The position numbers were made by a program, and so were the translations under genes. Below the pieces are notes generated by a model. The model was not told the DNA's origin, did not search any database, and saw only the letters and a program-made list of their open reading frames with translations. From positions 1 through 64,000 of the forward strand of contig JADJEZ010000014.1 in assembly GCA_016708825.1 (NCBI GenBank): DNA of 64,000 nucleotides. The letters are read 5' to 3'. This document shows positions 48,346-57,679 of the stretch, in pieces. The stretch comes from Betaproteobacteria bacterium (GTDB lineage: Bacteria > Pseudomonadota > Gammaproteobacteria > Burkholderiales > Usitatibacteraceae). Each line of letters starts with the position of its first letter. Position 1 is the stretch's first letter.

Positions 48346-49854
48346 ATGGAGCTCTTCGGCAATCTCGGCCTCGGGTTCTCCGTCGCGCTCGCCGGCACCA
48401 ACATCCTCTACTGCCTTGTCGGCGTGATCCTGGGCACGCTGATCGGCGTGCTGCCGGGCATCGGGCCGGTTGCCACGATCGCGATGCTCCTGCCCGCGAC
48501 CTTCGTGCTGCCGCCGGTATCGGCGCTCATCATGCTCGCGGGCATCTACTACGGCGCCCAGTACGGCGGCTCGACGACCGCCATCCTGGTGAATCTTCCG
48601 GGCGAGGTGTCCTCGGTGGTCACCTGCCTGGACGGCTACCAGATGGCGCGCCAGGGCAACGCCGGAAAGGCGCTGGCGATCGCCGCGCTCGGTTCCTTTT
48701 TCGCGGGCTCGGTCGCGACCTTCCTCATCGCCGCCTTCGCGCCGCCGCTGGCCGAGCTCGCCCTCAAGTTCGGCCCGGCCGACTATTTCTCGCTGATGGT
48801 GCTGGGGCTCATCGCCGCCGTGGTGCTCGCGCACGGCTCGCTCATCAAGGCGGTTGCGATGATCGTGCTGGGGCTGCTCATCGGCCTGATCGGCACGGAT
48901 GTCAACTCCGGCGTCGCCCGCTACACCTTCGGCATGCCGGAATTGATCGACGGCGTGGGAATCGGCCCGATTGCCATGGGCGTGTTCGGCTTCGGCGAGA
49001 TCATCCGCAACCTCGACGCGGGCGGCACGAAGCGCGAGATCTTCACCAGGCGCGTGACGGGTCTCATGCCCACCTGGTCCGACGTGAAGCAGGCCACGCC
49101 CGCGATCATCCGCGGAACGATGCTGGGCTCTTTCCTGGGCATCCTGCCCGGCGGCGGCCCCGTCCTCGGCTCGTTCTCCGCCTACACGCTGGAAAAGAAG
49201 CTCTCGAAGGATCCGTCCCGGTTCGGCAAGGGCGCGATCGAGGGCGTGGCCGCACCGGAATCGGCCAACAACGCCGCGGCGCAGACCTCCTTCATCCCGC
49301 TCCTCACCCTGGGCATCCCGTCGAACCCGGTGATGGCGCTCATGATCGGCGCGATGATCATCCACGGCATCCAGCCGGGCCCGCAGATCATGACGGCCAA
49401 TCCCGAGCTCTTCTGGGGGATGATCGCGAGCATGTGGGTGGGCAACCTCCTGCTCGTGGTGCTGAACCTCCCCATGATCGGAATCTGGGTGAAGCTCCTC
49501 ACGGTGCCCTACCGGTTTCTCTATCCCGCGATCCTCATCTTCTGCTGCATCGGCGTGTACTCGATCAGCAACGCGTGGATGGACGTGCTCCTCGCCGCCG
49601 GGTTCGGCTTCGTGGGCTATCTCTTCGGCAAGCTCGACTGCGAGGCGGCGCCGCTGCTGCTGGGCTTCGTGCTCGGGCCGATGATGGAGGAGAACCTGCG
49701 GCGCGCGCTGCTGCTCTCGCGCGGCGACCCGGCCGTGTTCGTGACGCGACCGATCAGCGCCACGCTGCTGGTGCTCTCGGTGGCGCTCGTCGCGATCGTG
49801 CTCGCGCCCGCCGTGCGCAGGAAGCGCGAGGAAGCCTTCGTCGAGGAGAGCTAG
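48346..49854 (+). CDS. TTT large permease (TctA family)
   Basis: The intact large membrane subunit, 502 residues with about eleven or twelve helices. Signature segments: VLPGIGPVATIAMLLPATFV, YYGAQYGGSTTAILVNLPGE, CLDGYQMARQGNAGKALAIA, RYTFGMPELIDGVGIGPIAM, and the second-half repeat ILPGGGPVLGSFSAYTLEKK. It gives the reference for judging the deletion in the other TctA of this window. The substrate is likely a di- or tricarboxylate, given the tartrate dehydrogenase upstream, or a haloacid, given the dehalogenases on both sides. Its stop overlaps the haloacid dehalogenase stop. Confidence 0.92.
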   Translation: MELFGNLGLGFSVALAGTNILYCLVGVILGTLIGVLPGIGPVATIAMLLPATFVLPPVSALIMLAGIYYGAQYGGSTTAILVNLPGEVSSVVTCLDGYQMARQGNAGKALAIAALGSFFAGSVATFLIAAFAPPLAELALKFGPADYFSLMVLGLIAAVVLAHGSLIKAVAMIVLGLLIGLIGTDVNSGVARYTFGMPELIDGVGIGPIAMGVFGFGEIIRNLDAGGTKREIFTRRVTGLMPTWSDVKQATPAIIRGTMLGSFLGILPGGGPVLGSFSAYTLEKKLSKDPSRFGKGAIEGVAAPESANNAAAQTSFIPLLTLGIPSNPVMALMIGAMIIHGIQPGPQIMTANPELFWGMIASMWVGNLLLVVLNLPMIGIWVKLLTVPYRFLYPAILIFCCIGVYSISNAWMDVLLAAGFGFVGYLFGKLDCEAAPLLLGFVLGPMMEENLRRALLLSRGDPAVFVTRPISATLLVLSVALVAIVLAPAVRRKREEAFVEES

Positions 49855-50525
49855 GCGGGCAACAGGGCCGCAACACCGGCGAGGTCGTCCGCGGCCCCGT
49901 CCGGCGGCGAGCCCAGGCGCTCCACGGGCGCCTTGCCGCGGTTCACCCAGAAGGCGCTGAAGCCGAAGGATTTCGCCCCCGCGGCATCCCAGCCGTTGGA
50001 GGACACGAAACCTATGGAGCCCGCGGCGAGCTCGAGCCTTGCGGTCACGATGGCGTAGACGCGCGGGTCCGGCTTGAAGACGCCCGCCTCGTGCACGCTG
50101 AAGACGCGCTCGCCGAAGAAGACGCGCAGCTCGTTGTGGTCGACCACGGCGTCGAGCATGTCGGGGTGCCCGTTGGAGAGGATCGCGAGCGGCCGTCGCT
50201 CGCCCAGCCGCGCGAGCGCGCCGCGCACCTCCGGAAAGAGGCCGAGCGTGCGGTAGGCGGCCATGAGCGCGGTGCGCGCCTCCCCGGTCGCGGCGAGCTG
50301 GAGCGACTCCAGCGCCCAGTCGAGCGCTTCCGCGGTGACGGCATTGAAATCGTCGTAGCGGCCCATGAGGCTTCGCTGCCAGGTGTACTCGAGCTGCTTC
50401 GTGCGCCACGCCTGGGAGAGGGCCGCGCCCTTTCCGGGGTGGAGCGAGTCGGCCAGGCGCGTCACGGAATGCACGTCGAAGAGCGTTCCGTAGGCGTCGA
50501 AGACCAGGGCTTTCGGATCCTGCAT
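49851..50525 (-). CDS. (S)-2-haloacid dehalogenase, HAD type II
   Basis: A 224-residue HAD-superfamily dehalogenase (EC 3.8.1.2) that hydrolyses L-2-haloacids to D-2-hydroxyacids. The nucleophile Asp is in LVFDAYGTLFDVHS. Other family residues are in AILSNGHPDMLDAVV, FKPDPRVYAIV, and VSSNGWDAAGAKSFGFSAFW, close to the SSNxWDxxGAxxFGF pattern of type II enzymes. The ATG at 50525 has a GGAGGAA ribosome site. It is convergent with tctA and lies opposite to the gamma-glutamyltransferase. With the fluoroacetate dehalogenase nearby, it makes halogenated acids a plausible substrate theme. Confidence 0.9.
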   Translation of the reverse strand: MQDPKALVFDAYGTLFDVHSVTRLADSLHPGKGAALSQAWRTKQLEYTWQRSLMGRYDDFNAVTAEALDWALESLQLAATGEARTALMAAYRTLGLFPEVRGALARLGERRPLAILSNGHPDMLDAVVDHNELRVFFGERVFSVHEAGVFKPDPRVYAIVTARLELAAGSIGFVSSNGWDAAGAKSFGFSAFWVNRGKAPVERLGSPPDGAADDLAGVAALLPA

Positions 50526-50611
50526 GGCGGTTCCTCCTCGCGGCGAGAATACGCCCCGCGCGGCGACGGTGCTACCATCGTGGCTGCAGGCAAACCGCAC
50601 CCGACCCGTCC

Positions 50612-52198
50612 ATGTTCACCTGGGATTTCCCGTACCCTTCGCAGCGCATGCCGTTGCTCGCGAAGAACATCGTCGCGACGTCGCAACCGCTGGCCGCCCA
50701 GGCGGGGCTCCAGGCGCTCGCGAAAGGCGGCAACGCGGTCGACGCGGCGCTCGCTGCGGCGATCACGCTCACCGTCGTGGAGCCCACCTCGAACGGCATC
50801 GGCTCCGACGCCTTCGCAATACTCTGGGACGGCGAGAAGCTCGTGGGGCTCAACGCCTCGGGGCGCGCACCGGCCAAGTGGACGCCGGCCCGCTTCAAGG
50901 GTGCGAACGCGATGCCGGTGCAGGGCTGGGATTCCGTCACGGTGCCGGGCTGCGTCTCGGCCTGGGTGGCGCTCTCACAGCGCTACGGCAAGCTCGCCTT
51001 CGCCGATCTCTTCCAGGCGGCCATCCGCTACGCGCGCGACGGCTTCATGGTCTCGCCGATCACCTCCCTCAGCTGGGCGCGGCAGGCGCCGAGCTTCCGG
51101 GGCTTCTCGGAATTCGCGTGGACATTCCTGCCCAAGGATCGCGCGCCGCGCCCCGGCGAGCGCTTCTACTGCCCGCAGCAGGCCGAGACGCTCGAGGAGA
51201 TCGCCGCCACGAAGGGCGAGAGCTTCTACCGCGGCAAGCTCGCCGAGCGGATCACGCTCGCCTCCCAGGCCGACGAGGGCGCGCACACGCTCGCCGACTT
51301 CTCCTCGCACCGCTGCGACTGGGTCGAGCCGATCTCGATCGAGTACCGCGGCTACCGGCTGCACGAGATGCCGCCCAACGGGCAGGGCATCGTCGCCCTC
51401 ATGGCGCTGGGGATGCTCAGGCACTTCGACCTCGCGGCACTTCCCGCGGACGGGGCCGACAGCCTGCACCTGCAGATCGAGGCGATGAAGCTGGCTTTCG
51501 CCGACGCGTACCGTTTCGTCGCCGATCCGGCCACGATGGAGTTCGACGCGGAGAAGCTCCTCGCCGACGATTACCTGGAGCAGCGCTCCCGCGCGATCGA
51601 CAGGAAGCGCGCATCCGACCCGCCGCCCGGGGACCCGCGCGAAGGCGGCACGGTCTACCTCACCACGGCGGACGCGAACGGGATGATGGTGTCCTTCATC
51701 CAGTCGAACTACATGGGGTTCGGCTCCGGCATGGTGGTGTCGGGCACCGGCATTTCCATGCAGAACCGCGGCGCGGGGTTTTCGCTCAAGCCCGGGCACC
51801 CCAACCTCGTGGGCCCGGGCAAGCGCCCGTTCCAGACCATCATCCCCGGCTTCCTCACCAAGGACGGCAAGCCGGTGATGAGCTTCGGGGTGATGGGCGG
51901 GCAGATGCAGCCCCAGGGCCACGCGCAGATGGTCACGCGCATCGTGGACTACCACCAGAATCCGCAGTCCGCGAGCGACGGGCCGCGCTGGATCGTGAAC
52001 AACGACTTCAGCGTGAGCTTCGAGTCGGCGGGCCTCGCCCCCGGCGTGCTGGACGACCTCAAGGGCCGCGGGCACCGCATCGTGGACCCGGAGGCCGCCC
52101 AGTTCGGCTTCGGCGGCGCGCAGCTCATCTGGCGCCTGGACGACGGCTACTGCGCCGGGTCGGATCACCGCAAGGACGGTGGGGCCGTCGGCTTCTAG
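50612..52198 (+). CDS. Gamma-glutamyltransferase family protein
   Basis: A 528-residue Ntn-hydrolase of the GGT family. The N-terminal part (SQPLAAQAGLQALAKGGNAV, then VVEPTSNGIGSDAFAILWDG) and the cleavage/catalytic region EGGTVYLTTADANGMMVSFI with the nucleophilic Thr are visible at about residue 345. No signal peptide is seen, so unlike classic periplasmic GGT it may be cytoplasmic. This branch often acts as a glutathione hydrolase or in amide hydrolysis in catabolic clusters; the substrate here is unknown. It starts 86 bases from the divergent haloacid dehalogenase. Confidence 0.9.
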   Translation: MFTWDFPYPSQRMPLLAKNIVATSQPLAAQAGLQALAKGGNAVDAALAAAITLTVVEPTSNGIGSDAFAILWDGEKLVGLNASGRAPAKWTPARFKGANAMPVQGWDSVTVPGCVSAWVALSQRYGKLAFADLFQAAIRYARDGFMVSPITSLSWARQAPSFRGFSEFAWTFLPKDRAPRPGERFYCPQQAETLEEIAATKGESFYRGKLAERITLASQADEGAHTLADFSSHRCDWVEPISIEYRGYRLHEMPPNGQGIVALMALGMLRHFDLAALPADGADSLHLQIEAMKLAFADAYRFVADPATMEFDAEKLLADDYLEQRSRAIDRKRASDPPPGDPREGGTVYLTTADANGMMVSFIQSNYMGFGSGMVVSGTGISMQNRGAGFSLKPGHPNLVGPGKRPFQTIIPGFLTKDGKPVMSFGVMGGQMQPQGHAQMVTRIVDYHQNPQSASDGPRWIVNNDFSVSFESAGLAPGVLDDLKGRGHRIVDPEAAQFGFGGAQLIWRLDDGYCAGSDHRKDGGAVGF

Positions 52199-52261
52199 AA
52201 AACAGGGGTTTCCGGAAAATGGGGAACGTCCCCATTTTGAACAGGAGACGCTCCCCTGTTT
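52199..52261. terminator. Nested hairpins between convergent genes
   Basis: An inner stem AAAATGGGG (52216-52224) / CCCCATTTT (52230-52238) sits inside an outer pair AAACAGGGG (52200-52208) / CCCCTGTTT (52253-52261). With A/T runs on both sides the inner hairpin can end transcription of either gene. The doubled structure resembles REP-like intergenic repeats found in betaproteobacteria. Confidence 0.7.
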
Positions 52262-52267
52262 CGCCGG

Positions 52268-55200
52268 TCAGTCGTCGGCGGGTTTGGAGGGTGCGGACTG
52301 CGCCGCGGCGCCGCCGCCGTGGCCCGCGGGTGTTCCCCGGGCAAACCACGCGGAAGCCCTGCGGCCCCAGGCGTCGAGGTAGGTGTAGAGGACGGGGACC
52401 ACCACCAGGGTCAGCAGCGTCGAGGTGATGAGCCCGCCGATCACCGCGCGCCCCATGGGCGAATTCTGCTCGCCGCCGTCGGCCGAGCCGATCGCCAGCG
52501 GCAGCATCCCGAAGATCATCGCCATCGTCGTCATGAGGATCGGGCGCAGCCGCACCTGTCCCGCGGCGAGGATCGCGTCGTGGCGCGACTTGCCCTCGCG
52601 AATCCCCTGGTTCGTGAAGTCCACGAGCAGGATCGCGTTTTTCGTCACCAGCCCCATCAGCATGATGACCCCGATGACCGAGAACATGTTGAGCGTGCTG
52701 CCGGTGATGAGGAGTGCCAGGAACACGCCGATGAGCGTGAAGGGGAGCGAGGCCATGATCGCGAGCGGCTGCAGGAAGCTGCCGAACTGGGACGCGAGGA
52801 TGATGTAGATGAAGATCACCGCCATCCCGATGGCCGCGACCGCCGCCGTGAAGGACTCCTGCATCTCCTGCGTCTGGCCGGCGACGTCGAATCGGTAGCC
52901 CGGCGGCAGCTCGATGGTCTTGAGCATTTCCTGCACCTCGCTGCCCACGTCGCCCGAGGGCCGGCCCTCGACGTTCGCGTAGATGCCCACGCGCCGCTGC
53001 AGGGCCTGGCGCTTGATGATCTGCGGGCTGGTGGAATTCTGGAACTCGACGACCTGGCGCAGCGGGATCAGGACCGGCGAGCCGTCCGCCCCGAGCCTGT
53101 TGCTCGCGATGTGCAGTTCCCCCAGGTCGGCGGTGATGCGCCGGCCCGACTTCGGCAACTGCACGTTGACCTCGTAGTTCTGCCCGTCGGGGGCGAGCCA
53201 GTGGCCGATCACGTCCCCGGCCACGAGCGGGCGCACCGCGGCGCCGATCTGCGACACGGTGAGGCCCAGGTCGCTCGCGAGCTCGTTGTTCACCTTGATG
53301 GTGATCGCCGGGTTCTGCGCCTTGAGGCTGCTTTCGAGGTCCACGATGCCCTTGATCCGGCCGATCTTCGCCATCACCTCATCGGTCACCCGCTCGAGCC
53401 CGTCGTTGGAAGGCCCGAGGAGGTTGATCCAGATCGGCCGGTTCCAGCCCACGGCGAGCTCGATGCCGGGAATCGCGCGGATCTGGTCGCGGACCTTCGC
53501 CTCGAAGGCCTTGATGGTGAGGTTCGGGCGCTCCTTGCGGTCCACGAGGCCGACGTGGACGCGCGCCACGTTGCGTCCTTCGCCGGTGCCGACGTTGGCG
53601 TTCATCACCCGGACCTCGGGATACTGGCGAAGGATCGCCTCGACCTGGCGCGTCTTCGCGTCGGTGTACTCGAGACTCGAGCCCACGGGCGTGGTGAGCC
53701 GGAAGGAAGTGCGTCCCTCGTCCGACTCCGGAAAGAACTCGGTGCCCACGAGCGGCAGCACGAGGAAGCTCGAGGCGAATACCGCCACGGCGATCCCGAG
53801 CAACTTCTTGCGGTTGGCGAGGGCCCATTCGAGCAGCTCCCCGTAACGATGATGGGCCCATTCCACCCCGCTCTCGATGCGGGCCATCATGCGCCCCAGC
53901 CAGGGCACGTACTTGAAGCGCGTCTCGGGCGGGTCGCGCCAGATGGCCGAGAGCATCGGGTCGAGCGTGAAGCTCACGAAGAGCGAGACGAGCACCGCCA
54001 CCGCGACCGTGACGCCGAACTGGAAGAAGACCCTGCCGATGATCCCCGACATGAACGCGATGGGGATGAAGACCGCGACGATCGCGAAGGTCGTGGCCAT
54101 CACCGCGAGCCCGATCTCGTCGGTGCCTTCCCGCGCGGCGCGGTAGTGGTCCTTGCCCATCCCGAGGTGGCGCACGATGTTCTCGCGCACCACGATCGCG
54201 TCGTCGATCAGCAGTCCTATGCAGAGCGACAGCGCCATCAGGGTGAGGAAGTTGAGCGTGAACCCGAAGAGATACACCGCGACGAAAGTGGCGATCACGG
54301 AGATGGGAAGGGTGAGCCCCGTGATGACCGTGCTGCGCCACGAATGCAGGAAGAGGAAGACGACGAAGACGGTGAGGAGCGCGCCCTCCAGGATCGTCGT
54401 CTTCACGCCGTCCAGCGCCTTCTCGATGAAGTCCACGTCGGCGTAGACGAGCTTCAGCTCCACGTCGGGAGGCAGCTCCTTGCGCAGATCGGCCGCCGTC
54501 GCCTTGGCGCCCCTGCCCACCTCGACGATGTTGGCGTCCTGCACCTTCAGGACCTCGATCGACAGGCCCGGCCGGCCGCCGATGCGCGAGAGCGAATCGG
54601 CCTCGCGCTCTCCGTCGACCACGTCCGCGACCTGGTCGAGGTACACGGGGCCCTTGGCGCGGCGCGCGACGATGATCTTGCCGAAGCCCGCCGGCTCCTT
54701 GATCAGGCCCTCGATCCGCACCAGCTGCTCGGTGGGGCCGTGGACGATCTTCCCGGCGGGCACGTCCAGGTTGGCGGAGCGAATGGCGGCGATGATCTCG
54801 TCCACGCCCACCGCCTGGGAAAGCATCTGCCCGGGACGCAGGTTCACCAGCACCTGGCGGTTCACGGCTCCGGAAACCCGCACCTGCCCGACGCCGGGCA
54901 CGTTCTGGAATCGCTTGACGATCACCTGGTCGGTGAGCGTGGAAAGCTCGCGCAGGCTCCTCGTCGGAGAGGTGACGGACAGCGAGACCACGGGCTCGGC
55001 ATTGTCGAAGTCGCCGCGCAGCACCAGGGCGTCCCTCGCCTCGCGCGGGAAGCCGGGGCGGATCAGCGCGATCTTGTCGCGCACGTCCTGCACCGCGCGT
55101 TCCATGTTCGTGTCGAGCCGGAACTCGATGTAGGTTTCGCTGCGGCCCTCGAAGGAATTGGAGCGGATGATCTTCACGCCGTTGACGGTGTTCACCACCT

Positions 55201-55405
55201 CCTCGACCGGCTTGGTGATGTCGTTCTCGACGGCCTCGGGCGCGGCCCCCGGATACTGGATCTGGATGAAGATGAAGGGGATGCTGATGTCGGGCATGCG
55301 CTCCACGCGCAGCTTGTTGTAGGAGAAGAGCCCGAGCACGCAAAGTGCGACCATGACCATGGTGGCGAACACCGGCTGGTTGATGCTGGTTCGGGTGATC
55401 CACAT
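52268..55405 (-). CDS. RND efflux pump inner membrane subunit
   Basis: A 1045-residue proton-driven RND permease of the HAE1/AcrB type. It begins MWITRTSINQPVFATMVMVA with helix 1, and twelve membrane helices frame two large periplasmic loops (about residues 35-335 and 560-870). Relay residues are in helix 4 (LCIGLLIDDAIVVRENI, with the two Asp). The duplicated fold ends with LMGLVTKNAILLVDFTNQGI. It exports drugs, dyes or metabolites with the adaptor encoded just upstream; the outer membrane channel is not in the window. A soluble C-terminal tail of about 40 residues is Ala/Gly/Pro rich. Confidence 0.93.
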   Translation of the reverse strand: MWITRTSINQPVFATMVMVALCVLGLFSYNKLRVERMPDISIPFIFIQIQYPGAAPEAVENDITKPVEEVVNTVNGVKIIRSNSFEGRSETYIEFRLDTNMERAVQDVRDKIALIRPGFPREARDALVLRGDFDNAEPVVSLSVTSPTRSLRELSTLTDQVIVKRFQNVPGVGQVRVSGAVNRQVLVNLRPGQMLSQAVGVDEIIAAIRSANLDVPAGKIVHGPTEQLVRIEGLIKEPAGFGKIIVARRAKGPVYLDQVADVVDGEREADSLSRIGGRPGLSIEVLKVQDANIVEVGRGAKATAADLRKELPPDVELKLVYADVDFIEKALDGVKTTILEGALLTVFVVFLFLHSWRSTVITGLTLPISVIATFVAVYLFGFTLNFLTLMALSLCIGLLIDDAIVVRENIVRHLGMGKDHYRAAREGTDEIGLAVMATTFAIVAVFIPIAFMSGIIGRVFFQFGVTVAVAVLVSLFVSFTLDPMLSAIWRDPPETRFKYVPWLGRMMARIESGVEWAHHRYGELLEWALANRKKLLGIAVAVFASSFLVLPLVGTEFFPESDEGRTSFRLTTPVGSSLEYTDAKTRQVEAILRQYPEVRVMNANVGTGEGRNVARVHVGLVDRKERPNLTIKAFEAKVRDQIRAIPGIELAVGWNRPIWINLLGPSNDGLERVTDEVMAKIGRIKGIVDLESSLKAQNPAITIKVNNELASDLGLTVSQIGAAVRPLVAGDVIGHWLAPDGQNYEVNVQLPKSGRRITADLGELHIASNRLGADGSPVLIPLRQVVEFQNSTSPQIIKRQALQRRVGIYANVEGRPSGDVGSEVQEMLKTIELPPGYRFDVAGQTQEMQESFTAAVAAIGMAVIFIYIILASQFGSFLQPLAIMASLPFTLIGVFLALLITGSTLNMFSVIGVIMLMGLVTKNAILLVDFTNQGIREGKSRHDAILAAGQVRLRPILMTTMAMIFGMLPLAIGSADGGEQNSPMGRAVIGGLITSTLLTLVVVPVLYTYLDAWGRRASAWFARGTPAGHGGGAAAQSAPSKPADD

Positions 55406-55414
55406 GGCGCGGGC

Positions 55415-56602
55415 CTACCCGGCCTTCGGCTCGGCGGCCGGTTTCAGCACGGCCGGCACGCCCGCCTTGAGCCCGGAGACACGGGCGCTCACCACCGTGA
55501 GTCCCTTCTCGAGCCCACCCGTGACTTCCACCAGCCCCTGGCGCTCCTCGACGAACCCGAGCTTCACCGGGCGGCGCGCGATCTTCCCGCCCTCGAGGGT
55601 GAACACGAAGTCCTGGCCCGCTTCCTTGCGGACGGCGGTGGCGGGGATCACGGTCGCCGCCGCGGTGCGATCGAGGACGATGCGGCCCTTGGCGAACATG
55701 CCGCCCTTGAGCGCCCGGTCGCGGTTGGCCACCGAGATGTAGACCGTGATCGAGCGCGACCCCGGCTCCGCGGTCGGGTTGATCCGCTCCACGCGACCTT
55801 CGAACTCGCGGCCGTCGAACCCGTCCACGCGGAACGTCGCCGCCTGTCCGGCGCGGATCGAGGGGATCTCGGAAGCCGGCGCGGGCGCCTCGATTTCCAT
55901 GCGCTCGAGATCCACGAGCGCGAAGAGCGGGCTGTCGATTCCGACCTTCTCGCCGCGATGGGCCATCCGGCGCGCGACGATGCCCGCAAAGGGCGCGCGC
56001 ACGGCCGCGTCCTCCATGGCCCGGCGCGCGATCATGACCTGCGCCTCCTCGGATCGGACCGAGGCCTGGCTCCCCTCGTACGTGCTCTGCGTCGTGTCGT
56101 ACGCGATCTGCGAGATGAACTTCTGGCGCAGGAGCTTCAGGTTGTTCTCGCGGTTCTTCTCCGCGATGTCGAGCCTCGCCTTGGCCTCCTCGAGGGCCGC
56201 GACGCGGGCGTCGAGTCGCGACTGGAGGTCGGCGGTGTCGATCTGCGCCAGGAGCGCTCCCGCGGCCACCGCCTCTCCCTCGCGCACCAGCACGCGGTTC
56301 AGTTCGCCCGGCACCTTCGAGCGGACGGTCGTCTGCACCAGCGGCGCGAGCGAACCGGAAAAGGCGATCGAGCGCTCCAGCTCGCGGACTTCCACGGTCG
56401 CGACGTCGGCGGGCGTGAACTGCAGCGTGACGGGCGCGTCGGGCTTCTTGCCGTCGCCCTTGCTCGCCTGCGTGGCGCGGTAGCCCACGAGGGAGCCGAC
56501 GACCGCGACCACGGCGAGCGCGGCGACGGCGGGCTTCAGGTAGCGCCGGCGCGGGCCATCCGCGGAGGCGTCGAGGGAAGACTTGCGCTTGAAGAGGGGC
56601 AT
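55415..56602 (-). CDS. RND efflux periplasmic adaptor (HlyD/MFP family)
   Basis: A 395-residue membrane fusion protein that links the RND pump to an outer membrane channel. The start chosen is the ATG at 56602 (MPLFKRKSSLDASADGPRRR). A membrane anchor follows at about residues 25-45. The lipoyl domain halves are VRSKVPGELNRVLVREGEAV and VRAPFAGIVARRMAHRGEKV, flanking a coiled-coil hairpin (about 125-190, RVAALEEAKARLDIAEKNRE). Beta-barrel and membrane-proximal domains complete it. It is separated from the pump gene by nine bases, so the two form one operon. Confidence 0.9.
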   Translation of the reverse strand: MPLFKRKSSLDASADGPRRRYLKPAVAALAVVAVVGSLVGYRATQASKGDGKKPDAPVTLQFTPADVATVEVRELERSIAFSGSLAPLVQTTVRSKVPGELNRVLVREGEAVAAGALLAQIDTADLQSRLDARVAALEEAKARLDIAEKNRENNLKLLRQKFISQIAYDTTQSTYEGSQASVRSEEAQVMIARRAMEDAAVRAPFAGIVARRMAHRGEKVGIDSPLFALVDLERMEIEAPAPASEIPSIRAGQAATFRVDGFDGREFEGRVERINPTAEPGSRSITVYISVANRDRALKGGMFAKGRIVLDRTAAATVIPATAVRKEAGQDFVFTLEGGKIARRPVKLGFVEERQGLVEVTGGLEKGLTVVSARVSGLKAGVPAVLKPAAEPKAG

Positions 56603-56755
56603 GGGCGGATTCCGGGTGGCTGTGCGAGGTCCCTGGTGGGGACCGCGCCGATGCTCCATTGGATGCCGGAGCCGGTCGCCGCGGATTCATCCGGCGGCAG
56701 GAATAAGGCAGGGCAGTGGGGAGGGATTATAGGCCCGAGTCCCCGGGAGGGGCGG

Positions 56756-57679
56756 TCAGCGACTTCCACCCCCATCCATCGCGGCGGGGTCCGGAGCCTC
56801 GACGCCCGTCCGGCGCGGAATGCGCCGCCAGTCCCAGCAGGACGCCGCTTGCGCGAGCATCGGCGCCGCGGCGTCGCCTTCGACGCCCGGCTGGCCGAGA
56901 AAGGCGAGTGCCGCGAGAATCCAGGCCGGGCCGTGGGCGGTGTCGATCGCCGGGGCGAGCGTTTGCTTGGAGAGCTTCTCGCCGGCGCGGGTCGCCACGG
57001 GGACGTGCAGGTAGCGCGGCGTGGGCAGATCCAGCGCGCGCTGCAGCGCGACCTGGCGCGGCGTGGAGCCGAGGAGATCGGCGCCGCGCACCACGTCCGT
57101 CACGCCCAGGTCCGCGTCGTCGATGACCACGGCGAGCTGGTAGGCGAAGAGCCCGTCGCGCCGGAGGAGGACGAAGTCGCCGATGTCGTCCGCGAGCTGC
57201 TGCGCGACGCGGCCCTGCACGCGGTCCTCGAAGGCCACCGTCTCGTCGCGAACCCGGAAGCGCTCCGCGCCGGATTCGGTGGCGGGCACCGCTGCGTCGC
57301 GGCAGGTGCCGGGATAGACGATGCCATCGGCGCCGGGCAGCCCGGAGTCGGCGATCTCCCGGCGCGAACACCGGCAGCGGTAGGTGAGGCCGCGCAGCCG
57401 CAGCGCCTCGAGCGCCTGCGCGTAGCGGGCAGTGCGGTCGCGCTGGCGCACCACGGGGCCGTCCCAGGCGAGGCCGAGGGCATCGAGGGCGCGCAGGATT
57501 TCGTCCTCGGCGCCGGGCACCGTGCGGGTTGCGTCCACGTCCTCGATGCGCACGTGCCACTCGCCGCCGGCGGCGCGCGCGTCCAGCCAGCTCGCCACGG
57601 CGGCCACGAGGGAGCCGAAGTGCAACGGCCCCGTAGGCGAGGGGGCGAAACGACCTACGTATCCCGGGGTTCGCGTCAT
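56756..57679 (-). CDS. gluQRS: Glutamyl-Q tRNA(Asp) synthetase
   Basis: GluQRS is a truncated glutamyl-tRNA synthetase that attaches glutamate to queuosine in position 34 of tRNA(Asp). The 307-residue protein lacks the anticodon-binding domain. It keeps the HIGH-like element GRFAPSPTGPLHFGSLVAAV, the WHVRIEDVDATR segment, a zinc site (YRCRCSRREI with YPGTCRD), and a KMSKS-like loop in GEKLSKQTLA. Its ATG overlaps the stop of the LysR gene by four bases, so the two are translationally coupled. Confidence in identity is high because the domain truncation and zinc ligands are diagnostic. Confidence 0.92.
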   Translation of the reverse strand: MTRTPGYVGRFAPSPTGPLHFGSLVAAVASWLDARAAGGEWHVRIEDVDATRTVPGAEDEILRALDALGLAWDGPVVRQRDRTARYAQALEALRLRGLTYRCRCSRREIADSGLPGADGIVYPGTCRDAAVPATESGAERFRVRDETVAFEDRVQGRVAQQLADDIGDFVLLRRDGLFAYQLAVVIDDADLGVTDVVRGADLLGSTPRQVALQRALDLPTPRYLHVPVATRAGEKLSKQTLAPAIDTAHGPAWILAALAFLGQPGVEGDAAAPMLAQAASCWDWRRIPRRTGVEAPDPAAMDGGGSR

